Translations under genes and position numbers: made by a program
In this document: piece after piece, positions 10,449 through 20,387 of the stretch
How the letters are laid out: each line of letters begins with the position of its first letter
How positions within the stretch are numbered: the stretch's first letter is position 1
Notes under the pieces: generated by a model
What the model saw: the letters and a program-made list of their open reading frames with translations, nothing else
The model's database searches: none
What the model was told of the DNA's origin: nothing
NCBI RefSeq assembly: GCF_963855985.1
Contig: NC_087104.1
Span: 9,176,001-9,240,000 of the forward strand
DNA length: 64,000 bases
DNA from: Ostrinia nubilalis
Taxonomy: Eukaryota > Arthropoda > Insecta > Lepidoptera > Crambidae
Direction: 5' to 3'

Positions 10449-13400
10449 CTGGAAAATAAACATGCCATTATTCAAACTTTTGTCAAAAAAGTTCAATGAC
10501 AATTTATTGTTAGGTCACGTCACCAACGTGGAATATTATCTACCAGCAGCAGGGTAGCAGATTTGAATCCCCAGCGTCTCATAATAATACAGGGTGAAAT
10601 TTTATCTTTTTAATATAAAACTCATCATGATAAATGTATGTAGCTATAGTAGGTATAAGTATTCCCCAAATATAAGACAAATTCAATGAGGTTTTTGTTT
10701 TTATTTCCACTATTTATTTGTACTAGTGTGCTCTTGCAAAGAGTTAAAGACGATTGTACAATCAAACTATAATTTTTTGTTGCAAAATAACTTTTATTAC
10801 ATCGAAAAGGGGTTAGTCCCAACGGCCCCGGTGGATCTGCCCCGTCAACGGGGTGGATGGGAAAAAGTGTTTCAACGACCCCGGTAGTCATAGTCTTAGC
10901 GTTCAACGGGGTGGATGGAACACATCAAGTGTCAACCACCCCGGTATATCGTTTAACGGGGCGGATGGATCAAATCAAGTTTCAACCACCCCGGTATTTC
11001 ACTAAACGTGACGGATGACACAGATCTACAAGGTTCCACCTCGGTATTGCATACCGAAAATAAAACCTGTTAATAAAATAAAAAATAATAATATGTAAAT
11101 AATAATCAGTTTTAATTAGTTTTATTTAACAGTCACTGTTTAAAAAATCTTCAGCATAAAAGTTAGTTTAATTGTCACAAAATATTATGGTCATAAACCT
11201 AAAGATTACTTTTAGAATCACAGATGCGCAATTGCATTAATCAGTCAATATTAATAACACTCTAATAGTCTAACGTGATAAAAAGTAACTCTAAAACTCC
11301 TCACTAACAAATAATAACAAGGAAATCTAAAATTTTACAAAATATAATTATTATTTAAGAATCACAGATACATAGTTACATTAATCAGGTGTGGATTAAC
11401 AATAGTACTTAAACTTCTAATTAAATAAATCATTAATTACGAAAAAAAGTATTCTAAAATTGACATAAAAATATCACGGTAACAAATTATGATTATTAGT
11501 TTTAGAATCACAGATGCGCAATTACATTTATCAGTCAATAAACACTTTAATGTTATTAAAAAAGTAACTCTTAAACTACTACTAACAAATAATAACAACA
11601 AAAAAAAAACTAAAATTATTCCAGAATATAATAATAATTATTACTTTAGAATCACAGAAGTCAAAGTCAAAGTCAAAATTTCTTTATTTGTTTAGACTAA
11701 TAAATAGTTGTTACAAATCGTCATTTTGCTCTTAAGGAGCCTCTACATGACGTCTCATAATCTTTTTACCCTACCAGCGCTTCGAGACCAACATTTGGCA
11801 AGTGCTGAGAAGAAGCGCCGCAACAAACTCAGTCACCACTGTCTGCATATACAGGGTGGAATTTTGAAATGCCACCTGGAGGGAAAGTACTCTTAATACT
11901 GTAGATAGAAATTTTTACTGAAAGAAAACATTCCTTTATTTTTGAAAAGAAAGAGAACTGCATTCAAAGATTGAACTGAACTTATTACAATAATTTAAGA
12001 TTTCATGGTTTTCCTTTCATTTGATTTATCAAGTATGTTAGAGAGATTTCATCCTTATACTTAACCCAAAAGATCGATGTAATATAAATACAGGGTGTAA
12101 TTTTTAACAGATTTTAGTTGGTTCGATTCCCTGGTGTGGCAAGCAAATTTTTGGAAATCTTTGAATGCAGTTCTATTTCTTTTAAAAAATAAAGGAATGT
12201 TTTCTTTGAGAATTTTTTCTATCTACAATATTAAGAGTACTTTCCCTCCAGGTGGCATTACAAAATTCCACCCTGTATAAATAGAAATAGCAGTAGTAGG
12301 TTCATTCGATTCAGGAGCAGTTCACTGAATTTACCATGCATTCTTGTATGGTGTATCTTATAAGAATGGGTATACAAAATTGCGTGGTATATTAAACAAG
12401 GTAGTGACGTGCTAATATCTAGACTTACATAATATTAAAATACTAGTAGAAATGACTCGCATACATAAATTTGAATAACTTGGATTGACCAGTCCCCGAA
12501 AGCAGCGCCTGTTCACAGACATGACGAGTGAACCAGCCATCGCTTCACTCGACCATATTAGAGGGAACGTAACGACGACGAAGAGACGTAGTTACCTACA
12601 TTAATCAGTTGTTGATTAACACTAGCGCTTAAACTATTATCTAATTAAATAAATCATTAACAACAAAAGAATAATTTGTAAAATTGACACAAAATATAAT
12701 TGTAAAAAAATATGATTATTATTTCTACATGGTGTTAGGTAAATGGGTATATGAGCCGACACTAGCCCATGATAACATGGGCATATAAATGGTATGGTGA
12801 AATCAGAAAATTGATATCTTCATTTTAATTATTTTAATTTTCATACAAATCGCATTTTATAAAATTTATTTTGTATGAAAATTAACGTCTCTGTGATTCT
12901 AAAGTAATAATTATTATGTTCTGTAATAATTTTAGATTTTTTTTTTGTTGTTATTATTTGTTAGTAGTAGTTTAAGAGTTACTTTTTTAATAACATTAAA
13001 GTGTTTATTGACTGATAAATATAATTGCGCATCTGTGATTCTAAAACTAATAATCATAATTTGTTACCGTGATATTTTTATGTCAATTTTAGAATACTTT
13101 TTTTCGTTATTAATGATTTATTTAATTAGAAGTTTAAGTACTATTGTTAATCAACACCTGATTAATGTAACTATGTATCTGTGATTCTTAAATAATAATT
13201 ATATTTTGTAAAATTTTAGATTTCCTTGTTATTATTTGTTAGTGAGGAGTTTTAGAGTTACTTTTTATCACATTAGACTATTAGAGTGTTATTAATATTG
13301 ACTGATTAATGCAATTGCGCATCTGTGATTCTAAAAGTAATCTATAGGTTTATGACCATAATATTTTGTGACAATTAAACTTACTTTTATGCTGAAGATT

Positions 13401-15561
13401 TTTTAAACAGTGACTGTTAAATAAAACTAATTAAAACTGATTATTATTTACATATTATTATTTTTTATTTTATTAACAGGTTTTATTTTCGGTATGCAAT
13501 ACCGAGGTGGAACCTTGTAGATCTGTGTCATCCGTCACGTTTAGTGAAATACCGGGGTGGTTGAAACTTGATTTGATCCATCCGCCCCGTTAAACGATAT
13601 ACCGGGGTGGTTGACACTTGATGTGTTCCATCCACCCCGTTGAACGCTAAGACTATGACTACCGGGGTCGTTGAAACACTTTTTCCCATCCACCCCGTTG
13701 ACGGGGCAGATCCACCGGGGCCGTTGGGACTAACCCGAAATAAGGGAAATAAGATGGCAAAGCTGAAGGCTTACCGTGTGTGGTGAGGGTCAGGCTCCGG
13801 CACCGGCGAAGCCACGCACGCAGCTGCCATCAGCAGAGCAAAAGTCGACTGGAAAGACAAAAAAATATAGTTATGTTACAAAATGCTATGTTACAAAAGA
13901 AAAAAAACATACATTTCTTTTTGTAGAAAAATAAAACGATTGAAAATTAATTCAAAATGTCAATTATGTTATAAAATGTGTTATAATTTGTAAACTAATT
14001 AACACAACATCTAATTCGATCAATATATGTACTTATTACTGCAGTTATTAAGTATTTAGCAATTTAATTTTTAAACGGATGAAAAATAATTAAGCGTTTT
14101 AACTTGTTGAAACTGAAATAGCTTTACTTACTACATTAATTATGTTAATCAGTTTAAAAAGTTTAATTGCAAATTATTCCAATAATAACGATCGAATTTG
14201 ACACAGTCATAGTAGTACAGTCAAGAGCACACCAGCCACCATTTTTGTTGCAAAATAGCATCTATTACAACTGCATAGGATCTACTGTTAAGCTTGATGT
14301 GACGTCTGTACTAGGATACACGGCCGGCTAGCCAAATATGTCTTGCGCACACGCATGACCTAAATAAAGACGTAACGGCGCAGTTCTGCATAGTAATGCA
14401 TTTAAAAAGATGCCAGTTTATAAAAAAACGAACCATAATACCAATCGATGGCTCAGACCTTTCGTCACTCGTTACTGAATCTACCTGCATTTTTCCAAGA
14501 GATAGTTTTAAGGATTTACTATGTTTTTATTAAAGGATCTGCCACATTGGTTGCGGTCAGGTCAAAGTAGGATCAAGATACATTATGCGAGCTGCATTTA
14601 CTTTGAACTGACCGCAGATCACATTCAGTGCGACAAATCCTTTAATATCAGGCCTAAAGTAGGTATTTATCCTACTAATAAGTGTGATTTTTTGAGAATG
14701 GGTGGAACGAAACAAAACCGCACTCAAAGGTCCACTCCACGAGTGCTCAAAAGCTGCAGTGAGGGAGGAATGGCGACGGATTGTGAGGCTTTTCACCGGA
14801 CCTGGTGTGACGACCACGACCACTCTGGCAAGAGTGTAGCGACGAACAAAAAGAGGGCAAAAATAGGGATGTAGTTCATATCCTGGATTTTGGAAGGAGG
14901 ACAAAGAAGGACACGCGACTAAAACTCTAGATTGAAATTCACTGATCTATTTTTATTTATTTCTTACATAATTTATGCAATGGACTTGTAGTTTAAAAAA
15001 CAGTTACGTAAAAGATGATTAACAGGATGGAATAGTCCGCTTAATTATTAAAACAGTAACAATAAACTGGCCGATTAAGTACTATGATAAAGCCGGTTTA
15101 TAGCTGATTATGAGTGCCTATAATTTTGCAAAGGGTAGGGTTTCTTAATTTTTAGAGCATCCCTGCAGAAAATACTATTAGTAAATTCTTAAGACAGAAT
15201 TGACTTATAATATTAATAGTTAAGGGTTCACATGACCGTCTTTACTTTATTGCCCTCAGTCTTGGTCTTGTTTATTATGAATCGAAAAGAAATGCAAAAA
15301 AATAATAAGTAATATCAAAATATCAAACTAGAGTTTGAACTTGAGTATGGTTAATAGTTTGTCAATTATTAATAACAACAGCAAATAGCTTATCAATATA
15401 ATTAATATTGTAAAATAATTTTGTTTTTCTTATTATTTATTACAATGATAATATTATAATGAATCAATCAAAAATGGATGTTTTCCCGATTTAGTGGTAC
15501 AATTTAATTAATTTATATTTAAATATATAAATAAAGGACTCACAGCGATGTTGTAGATCAT
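10208..15561 (-). CDS. Secreted His-rich, VPVIKT-repeat protein, probable cuticle/extracellular-matrix protein (three coding exons)
   Basis: Seen: joining 15561-15544, 13848-13775 and 10448-10208 gives a continuous 110-codon frame with GT donors (GTGAGT, GTAAGC) and pyrimidine-rich AG acceptors. The start is the ATG at 15561; exon 1 holds only MIYNIA. Exon 2 completes a hydrophobic signal peptide (about residues 1-19, STFALLMAAACVA), with likely cleavage near A19/S20. The mature chain starts SPVPEPDPHH, carries a HHHH run, then tandem V-P-V-I/Y-K-T/E repeats (about residues 50-90), and ends SHSWH before TGA. Known: insect cuticular proteins often have a signal peptide split by an early intron and low-complexity Val/Pro/Lys or His repeats. 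Inferred: it is a structural extracellular or cuticle protein. No chitin-binding R&R motif, enzyme motif or membrane segment is visible. I found no canonical AATAAA within about 160 bases after the stop. Intron 1 is 1695 bases and intron 2 is 3326 bases; intron 2 is bloated by a giant foldback element. The transcription start is not determined. Confidence 0.85.
10715..10800 (+). repeat. Dispersed repeat, TTTTTGTTGCAAAATAACT family
   Basis: TTTTTTGTTGCAAAATAACT then TTTATTACA. Copies at 14218-14290 (TTTTTGTTGCAAAATAGCAT) and 30505-30545 (TTTTTGTAGCAAAATAACTC), with a diverged relative near 58890 interrupted by a MITE. This copy touches the left end of the giant foldback. Confidence 0.6.
10813..11050 (+). 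repeat. Iterated GC-rich hairpin units in the foldback arm (left)
   Basis: About five units, each pairing CCACCCCGGTAT with AACGGGGTGGATGG. Spacing is about 50-65 bases. The mirror copy is at 13496-13733. Confidence 0.75.
11214..11657 (+). repeat. ~145-bp tandem repeat inside the foldback arm
   Basis: AGAATCACAGAT words start at 11214, 11358, 11504 and (AGAATCACAGAA) 11647. Each full unit continues with a TTACATTAATCAG-like segment and AAATAATAACAA or similar. The mirror lies in the right arm. A lone diverged unit is at 12599-12716 in the loop. Confidence 0.75.
11788..11840 (-). repeat. Dispersed repeat, TGAGTTTCTTGCGCTGCTTC family, reverse copy
   Basis: Plus strand reads AGTGCTGAGAAGAAGCGCCG then CAACAAACTCAGTCAC, the complement of the 18838 and 43347 copies. 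It sits just outside the nested TATA foldback. Confidence 0.65.
11852..12275. mobile_element. Nested foldback element with TATA flanks
   Basis: Ends CAGGGTGGAATTTTG / CAAAATTCCACCCTG, with TATA immediately outside at 11848-11851 and 12276-12279. Arms of about 125 bases include CCACCTGGAGGGAAAGTACT and its complement. It lies in the loop of the giant foldback. Confidence 0.8.
13775..13848 (-). CDS. Coding exon 2 (signal peptide core)
   Basis: This 74-base exon lies between acceptor TGTCTTTCCAG and donor CG|GTAAGC. It encodes the hydrophobic core of the signal peptide and the start of the mature protein (SPVPEPDPHHT). It ends in phase 2; the split codon CG+T (Arg) is completed by exon 3. The donor lies only 38 bases from the nearest end of the giant foldback in intron 2. 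Confidence 0.82.
14218..14290 (+). repeat. Dispersed repeat, TTTTTGTTGCAAAATAACT family, intron 1 copy
   Basis: CATTTTTGTTGCAAAATAGC followed by ATCTATTACA, within intron 1 of the cuticle-like gene. Confidence 0.55.
14552..14615. repeat. Small palindrome in intron 1
   Basis: TGCGGTCAGGTCAAAGTAG at the left and TACTTTGAACTGACCGCA at the right, separated by about 28 bases. Confidence 0.65.
14735..14870 (+). mobile_element. Non-LTR retrotransposon ORF 3' end (KAAVREEWRR type)
   Basis: In one frame the DNA reads KAAVREEWRRIVRL, then GPGVTTTTTLARV and a stop. A related fragment (WKAAVREEWRLIAM) lies at 53345-53450. Larger open frames here in other registers are shadows of it. It lies antisense within intron 1 of the gene. 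Confidence 0.6.
15544..15561 (-). CDS. Coding exon 1 of the His-rich secreted protein gene
   Basis: Eighteen coding bases (ATG ATC TAC AAC ATC GCT) are followed directly by donor GTGAGT. The preceding bases on the minus strand (about 15562-15715) are GC-rich and CpG-rich and probably form 5' UTR. An AG preceded by AATTTCCC near 15711 could be an acceptor for a further 5' UTR exon, but this is unproven. Confidence 0.8.
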
Positions 15562-15715
15562 GTCGGCAGCCGGTGTGTCACTGTGGTGTGCGCCGGCGCA
15601 TCGCGTTAATATGTACTACGGTTGTGTAAGCTCTGCGTTACGCTGCCTGGGCTTGCCCGGCGCGCTTAGCACGTTATGTTGCGCGTTACGCGAGGACTTG
15701 CGCTCCTGGGAAATT
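15562..15715 (-). promoter_or_regulatory. GC-rich region upstream of the start codon (5' UTR and/or core promoter)
   Basis: Directly upstream of the ATG, rich in CpG and flanked by AT-rich DNA. No clear TATA box at a convincing distance. Confidence 0.35.
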
Positions 15716-15729
15716 TAATTTATTAAATA

Positions 15730-16340
15730 AAATAAAAAACAAAAGTTAAGATAAATGTTAACAACAGACGTGAAAAGATACATGAAAAGAAGATCACAGA
15801 AATAATACGAACAAAACCTGAAAATCTATAAATACAACAATATGGCTAAAGACTGCTGCTAAGCCCTGGGACAAGATCTGTCTCCAACAATAACCCTTCT
15901 ATTAAGTTTCTTAAGTTATAGACTATCTGAAATATCCTCGTGTATGTAGGTAGGCCTTTTTGTTTTGTGGCACTTTTAAGAAGGTGAATTTTCCGATACA
16001 TTTTCTTTTGAAATCCAAGACTTTTCTTGATTTTCATACGGTAGAAAAAAAACTAACAGAAGAAGTTTATATCTAATAGGTAAAAGACGCTACTAGACGT
16101 GAAACTACTCGTACCTTATAAATTATGCATTAGCGATAAATCGAACATCGAGGTAGATACTTTATTACGTAACGTAGCTAGCACTAGAACACCTAGACTG
16201 ATAAGTTACCGATAGAGCCAGTCGGGAGAATATAATGCCTCCTGATAATATTAATACTTTCATCGCTCCTGTATCTTAAATGTTCTTATAAACATAAACA
16301 TACTCGAATGATTGGTGAAAATACACAGTTAATTGATCAA
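15730..16340. other. Unannotated AT-rich stretch upstream of the cuticle-like gene
   Basis: No recognised feature. May hold distal regulatory DNA or a non-coding first exon that I cannot identify. Confidence 0.35.
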
Positions 16341-16347
16341 GTAATTA

Positions 16348-17279
16348 GGGGAGAGTTCGGTATATTGTACCGCCGGGTAAATTGTACCACCCTCATATTT
16401 CGTAAAGTATTTATTGAATGTCTGTAATTGCAACACTCAGCGATACACAACTAAATTCAATTAATATCGGCCATGTGGTTTTTGCCGTGACAACGAACAC
16501 GTGTGTTTTATTTTGAAAAGTATTTTTTCATTGTTTTCAAGTAACTTTTGACAATACATGTTTAGTTTGTAATTTTGTTAAATTTAATCACAGGGTGTTT
16601 CTAATATATTATCTAGAAGCGTAAATTAGTGTGGATTACAATTATTTGAAACATTTTTCGGTATTTATAAGCTATATTTTTTACCGATTTTTTAAAAGCA
16701 CTACCACCTAGTCGGCTAAATTGTACCACATCAAGTTGTATGGAACTTTACCAAAGGATTTTGTATTTTTTTTTAGTAAATCATATTTTGTAATTATAAT
16801 AGCGTAGTTATGTTTGACTAACAATAAATGAAAGCAAAAGACTGGCAAAGTAGATTAGGTACAAGTGTGCGTTACGATAGTTGGAATTACAAAACTTATA
16901 CTCAAAATCGTGATAACGTGTAAAACAATATCGATTGTCTATGTTATTAACTACTGTTCCTTTTCGTTTCCTAATTTGTTAAAAATGTATCGTATAATAT
17001 TTTGCCATAGTTTTTTTATAGGCTTGAAATTTATTGAAATCCAATTTAGTAACCCTGTGGTACAAATTATCGAACCGGTTGGCTAAATTGGACCGAAGCT
17101 CTGAACTCGTACTTTGTTGATTTGTGCTAAATATACAACAATCATGTTAATTAATACTTATGAAATAGTAAGTTGAATAATGTATCTTTTATTATATACC
17201 ATGGACATTAGCAAAAACAAAAGAAAACTATGTGTAAAATGGGATTGAAAAAAACTGGTCCAAATTAGCGGACTCTCCC
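16348..17279. mobile_element. PIF/Harbinger-like non-autonomous element with TTA target duplication
   Basis: Imperfect terminal inverted repeats GGGGAGAGTTCGG / CCGCTAATTT...-side GCGGACTCTCCC, with TTA at 16345-16347 and 17280-17282. A 3-bp TTA/TAA duplication and G-rich ends are typical of PIF/Harbinger. The motif GG(C/T)(A)AAATTGTACCA recurs near both ends and internally (16374, 16713, inverted at 17055, 17081). No transposase frame; the 73-codon frame at 16865-17086 is AT-rich noise. Confidence 0.65.
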
Positions 17280-17284
17280 TTATA

Positions 17285-18450
17285 AGTTACACACCTAATA
17301 TAACGCGGTCAACATAGCAGCCGAAAATTACTCTCTGAAATATTAAATAAGATATAAATGTCATCTCTACCTGGCTTCCAACTATTCAACCGCTCCCTTG
17401 TCAAAATAAAAACATAAATCCCGAAGCGAGTTCAATATTTATTAACACACACGTACCATTTGCGTTACGCGCACGTTACGTTCTACATCTACTCGTTTGC
17501 TAGAAAATGCGTTTATTGAAGTGGACCGGGCTAACTCGTATTTTGTATTAGCACAGTTTAGACGTCTATTGAGGGAATTCCAGATTGATAAACTTGCAAT
17601 TCACAAACTAACATGAATCAAAACTCGTCTGATCAAAATTAACTAGGTAACAGTTTTTCGTCTAGTTTTTTCGGTTGTAGTTTACCAGTGAGTGTTTTTA
17701 CGCGCAATTTGTCCGTGAGAAAAACGTTGTTTTGGTTAGACAGGCTTAAGAATAGTTTCTTTTAACACGATTAAAATATTACTCACATAAACACAGCAAA
17801 TAATGATCACTTTTGATTTCTAACCAACGTCTGAAGTGAAGAATTAGACAACTCCAATTTTTCCACAAAGTTTTCACGAGTACATAATGAAGAAATAACG
17901 TGAATACACTTTAATAATTTCGGTACATTTAGTTCGCTTATTGTACCGTGAATATTGTCCAATATCGTTTTAAATAAATCATCAAAAGTACATGTGACGC
18001 GATATTGCAAGAATGTTGATTAACTAATTTTCAGGTTAATCCTATACAAAGTACTTTGATTAGTTGGCCAGCTAAAATGTTATTTTCAAAATCTATATTT
18101 CAGTCCACCAATTAGATGCTTAATAACGTGTGTAGTGTGCCTCGTACGTAGCACGAGTTATTAGTTTTAAATGAGTCAGTTGTTTTATATAACAATAATA
18201 ATTTTAATGTTACATAATGTGACCTACTTCATTAGCGGTGTTTTCAGTTATTGAATAATATTGTAGAAGTTCACGGCAATTATATTATGTTATTGTAGAT
18301 ATCGATTTATTTATTCTCACGCTTTAATAGGCATGTTTTTGTTTATGTTTTTCATTTATTTGTTACAAAACAAGACGAGTTCGCGTGTTCGTCTGTTAAT
18401 TGGTTACTTACGGCTATATGAATTTCGATGTGGTTTCGCTACAACAATAA
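17285..18450. other. Unannotated stretch
   Basis: No gene or repeat recognised; short open frames only. Confidence 0.4.
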
Positions 18451-18454
18451 TTGA

Positions 18455-18502
18455 ATTTACAGGGTTATAATTTAGAATTGCATGCAATTCGACCCTGTAA
18501 AT
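18455..18502. repeat. 48-bp palindrome
   Basis: ATTTACAGGGTTATAATT... and ...GAATTGCATGCAATTCGACC, then CTGTAAAT: nested perfect segments AATTGCATGCAATT and TTTACAGGGT/ACCCTGTAAA. Confidence 0.7.
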
Positions 18503-18837
18503 AAAAAAAATGCCATGCGTGTTCGAAGACGCAGTTCACGTTTTAGTTTTTTATTTAGAATCTAAATTAGACCTACAAATTATACAAGTTTTCACACGCT
18601 AACTTTTCACCCATAATAATGTACTAATACAAGTAAATTGAGTATAGTTATTACGGAAACCCCTGGCGATTAATTCCACTACTGTCCACGGTTCACTGCA
18701 CTCCAAGTGAGACGGTTACCTAGTTATTTATTAATCAGTTTCACTCTAGTATTACATTGTACTAACTCATGGTGTCAAGGACCACACACACAGCGTAGTT
18801 TTGGTAAATCAGTAGTTCGTCAATACTATCAAATAGT

Positions 18838-18900
18838 GGCTGAGTTTCTTGCGCTGCTTCTTTTCAGCACTGGCTGGTAAAATTTTCAAAAGAGTGGTTG
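18838..18900 (+). repeat. Dispersed repeat, TGAGTTTCTTGCGCTGCTTC family
   Basis: GGCTGAGTTTCTTGCGCTGC followed by TTCTTTTCAGCACTGG. The minus-strand open frame containing SAEKKQRKKLS is a translation of this repeat. Confidence 0.65.
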
Positions 18901-19384
18901 CAAGAAAATAAATTACTGCTATAAAGTCATTAGGTATTAACAAAAATAATGTTTTTTTAACCATCTTTACTTCAATCAAGACTATGAAGCAGTGGAAGGG
19001 ATAAATGGAAGGTATCATAGCTTCTGAAAAGCTTAATTGCAAAAAATATATGAGTTTTTAACATCATTAATTAATAGAAAAAGATTGCTTTGTTTCAATC
19101 ATCTACACGAAAAACTCTACATTATTATTTTTTCTCACAGTTGTTAGATGAAGATGTTGGGAAAACCTATGTCTAGAAAAGTAGTGTACATACACAATTA
19201 ATTATATTTTACTGGAGTTAAATCAATTGTTAGGTACGTATTATTAAACAATAGTAATTATAACGATAAATATTATGAAAGAATTTTATTTACAAGCATT
19301 AAAGTGACTTCATACGAATAAATAAATTAAGTTGGTGCAATTAGTCATCTATATTTCATGTGGCCGATTTACACTGCGCGGAAA

Positions 19385-19490
19385 TTAGTCGAGTCAAGTC
19401 AAAAAACAGTGGGGTGGATATGAAAAATGAATGATTTTCATCCCCACCCCCCGGTTTTTTTTGACTTGACTTGGCTTCGAAAAATAAATG
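19385..19490. repeat. Foldback MITE
   Basis: GTCGAGTCAAGTCAAAAAAC with GTGGGGTGG at the left; CCCCACCCC then TTTTTTGACTTGACTTGGC at the right. Short loop near 19425. Confidence 0.75.
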
Positions 19491-19844
19491 TGCCTATAAA
19501 ATAGTGCTAAATGAGTGCATGTATTACCTACTATACTTAATTTTTACTGTGTCAATCATAAGTAAGGTGTGTAATACCACTATTTAACGCTTGGGATGAG
19601 TTGCTGCAATTAAACATACATTGTTGTTGAAAAATCAACCCTATTACCTCTACACAAGACCCCTTAGCTTGACGTGCAGTCTGTATACCAATAACATATC
19701 CGTATGAAATTCCTGGAAAGGATATCATTAAGACCTCCTCATTGTAATGATATAAATGTTTTGGTGCCGGAGATTGCAATGAAAATTAGATATTATTTTG
19801 GCTACTATTTACACATTGCACAGGCTTAGACAGCATAGGATGTC

Positions 19845-19985
19845 CGGCTCAAGACCGACAGATGACCTCATAAAGTTAGGAAGGCACTGGATGCAGGCCG
19901 CTACCAACCGGTCAATCACGAAATCATTGGGGGAGGCCTATGTTCAGCAGTGGACGTCCTGTGACTGAAATGATGATGATGATGA
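19845..19985 (+). mobile_element. Non-LTR retrotransposon 3'-end fragment, (ATG)n-tail subfamily
   Basis: GGATGCAGGCCGCTACCAAC, then TGTTCAGCAGTGGACGTCCT and GACTGAAATGATGATGATGA. Truncated and frame-broken; same subfamily as 12-95 and 4468-4620. Confidence 0.75.
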
Positions 19986-20003
19986 TTTACACATTAATAT
20001 GCA

Positions 20004-20163
20004 AATTATCCTGTTTTCGCCTCCGAGATTTATTTTACCGTGTAGTACCCCTGTACGACAAGCCAATCCGCACACAATATTCAGCGTAGTAGTAGTAAAA
20101 AACAAAAGAGCGGGCAACCCCACCCCTACCACGCTGTGGGCTCGGTGTCCGAGCGGTCTCATT
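20004..20163 (-). repeat. Inverted copy of the 25975-26134 repeat
   Basis: About 155 bases match the complement of 25975-26134 almost perfectly, including CCAATCCGCACACAATATTC, GGGCAACCCCACCCCTACCA and GCTCGGTGTCCGAGCGGTCT. The one clear difference is in the terminal segment: CGCCTCCGAGATTTA here versus CGCCGAAGAGATTTA there. Confidence 0.8.
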
Positions 20164-20387
20164 CCTTTGTGCGCACGCGCAACGACCGCACGCAGTATAA
20201 GAAAAATGCTTAAGTGACGTCACCAGGACGTTTTTACCGACAAAAAACGTAATTATTTTAAGTTGTGCAGTGTAGTGACGAGAATTAGACCCAACACAAG
20301 GTTGGTTGTAACAACTATTTTGTGCAAGTGCTCGTACATTTTTATTATAAGCGTTGTGACACGACGCGTAACTTTGACCCATTTTTA

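Larger units (their letters stand above)
10810..13736. mobile_element. Giant foldback element in intron 2 of the cuticle-like gene
   Basis: Arms 10810-11658 and 12888-13736 (849 bases each) are almost identical inverted copies; I noticed only a few mismatches when reading them side by side. Termini GGGTTAGTCCCAACGGCCCC / GGGGCCGTTGGGACTAACCC. The outer 240 bases carry iterated CCCCGGT...ACGGGGTGGATGG units; further in is a ~145-bp tandem repeat. The 1.2-kb loop holds a second foldback. Flanks CGAAAAGG and CGAAATAAGG could be a decayed target duplication. No transposase ORF. Long arms recall Mutator-like or Foldback elements, but the class is not settled. Confidence 0.88.

Noticed and set aside
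10235..10502. Plus-strand and alternative-frame ORFs across exon 3
   Set aside because: They are shadows of the Val/Pro/Lys-repeat exon; only the minus frame joins correctly to exons 1 and 2.
14521..14904. Overlapping 115-117-codon frames on both strands
   Set aside because: The region is explained by a palindrome at 14552-14615 and a retroelement ORF tail in a third frame (KAAVREEWRR).
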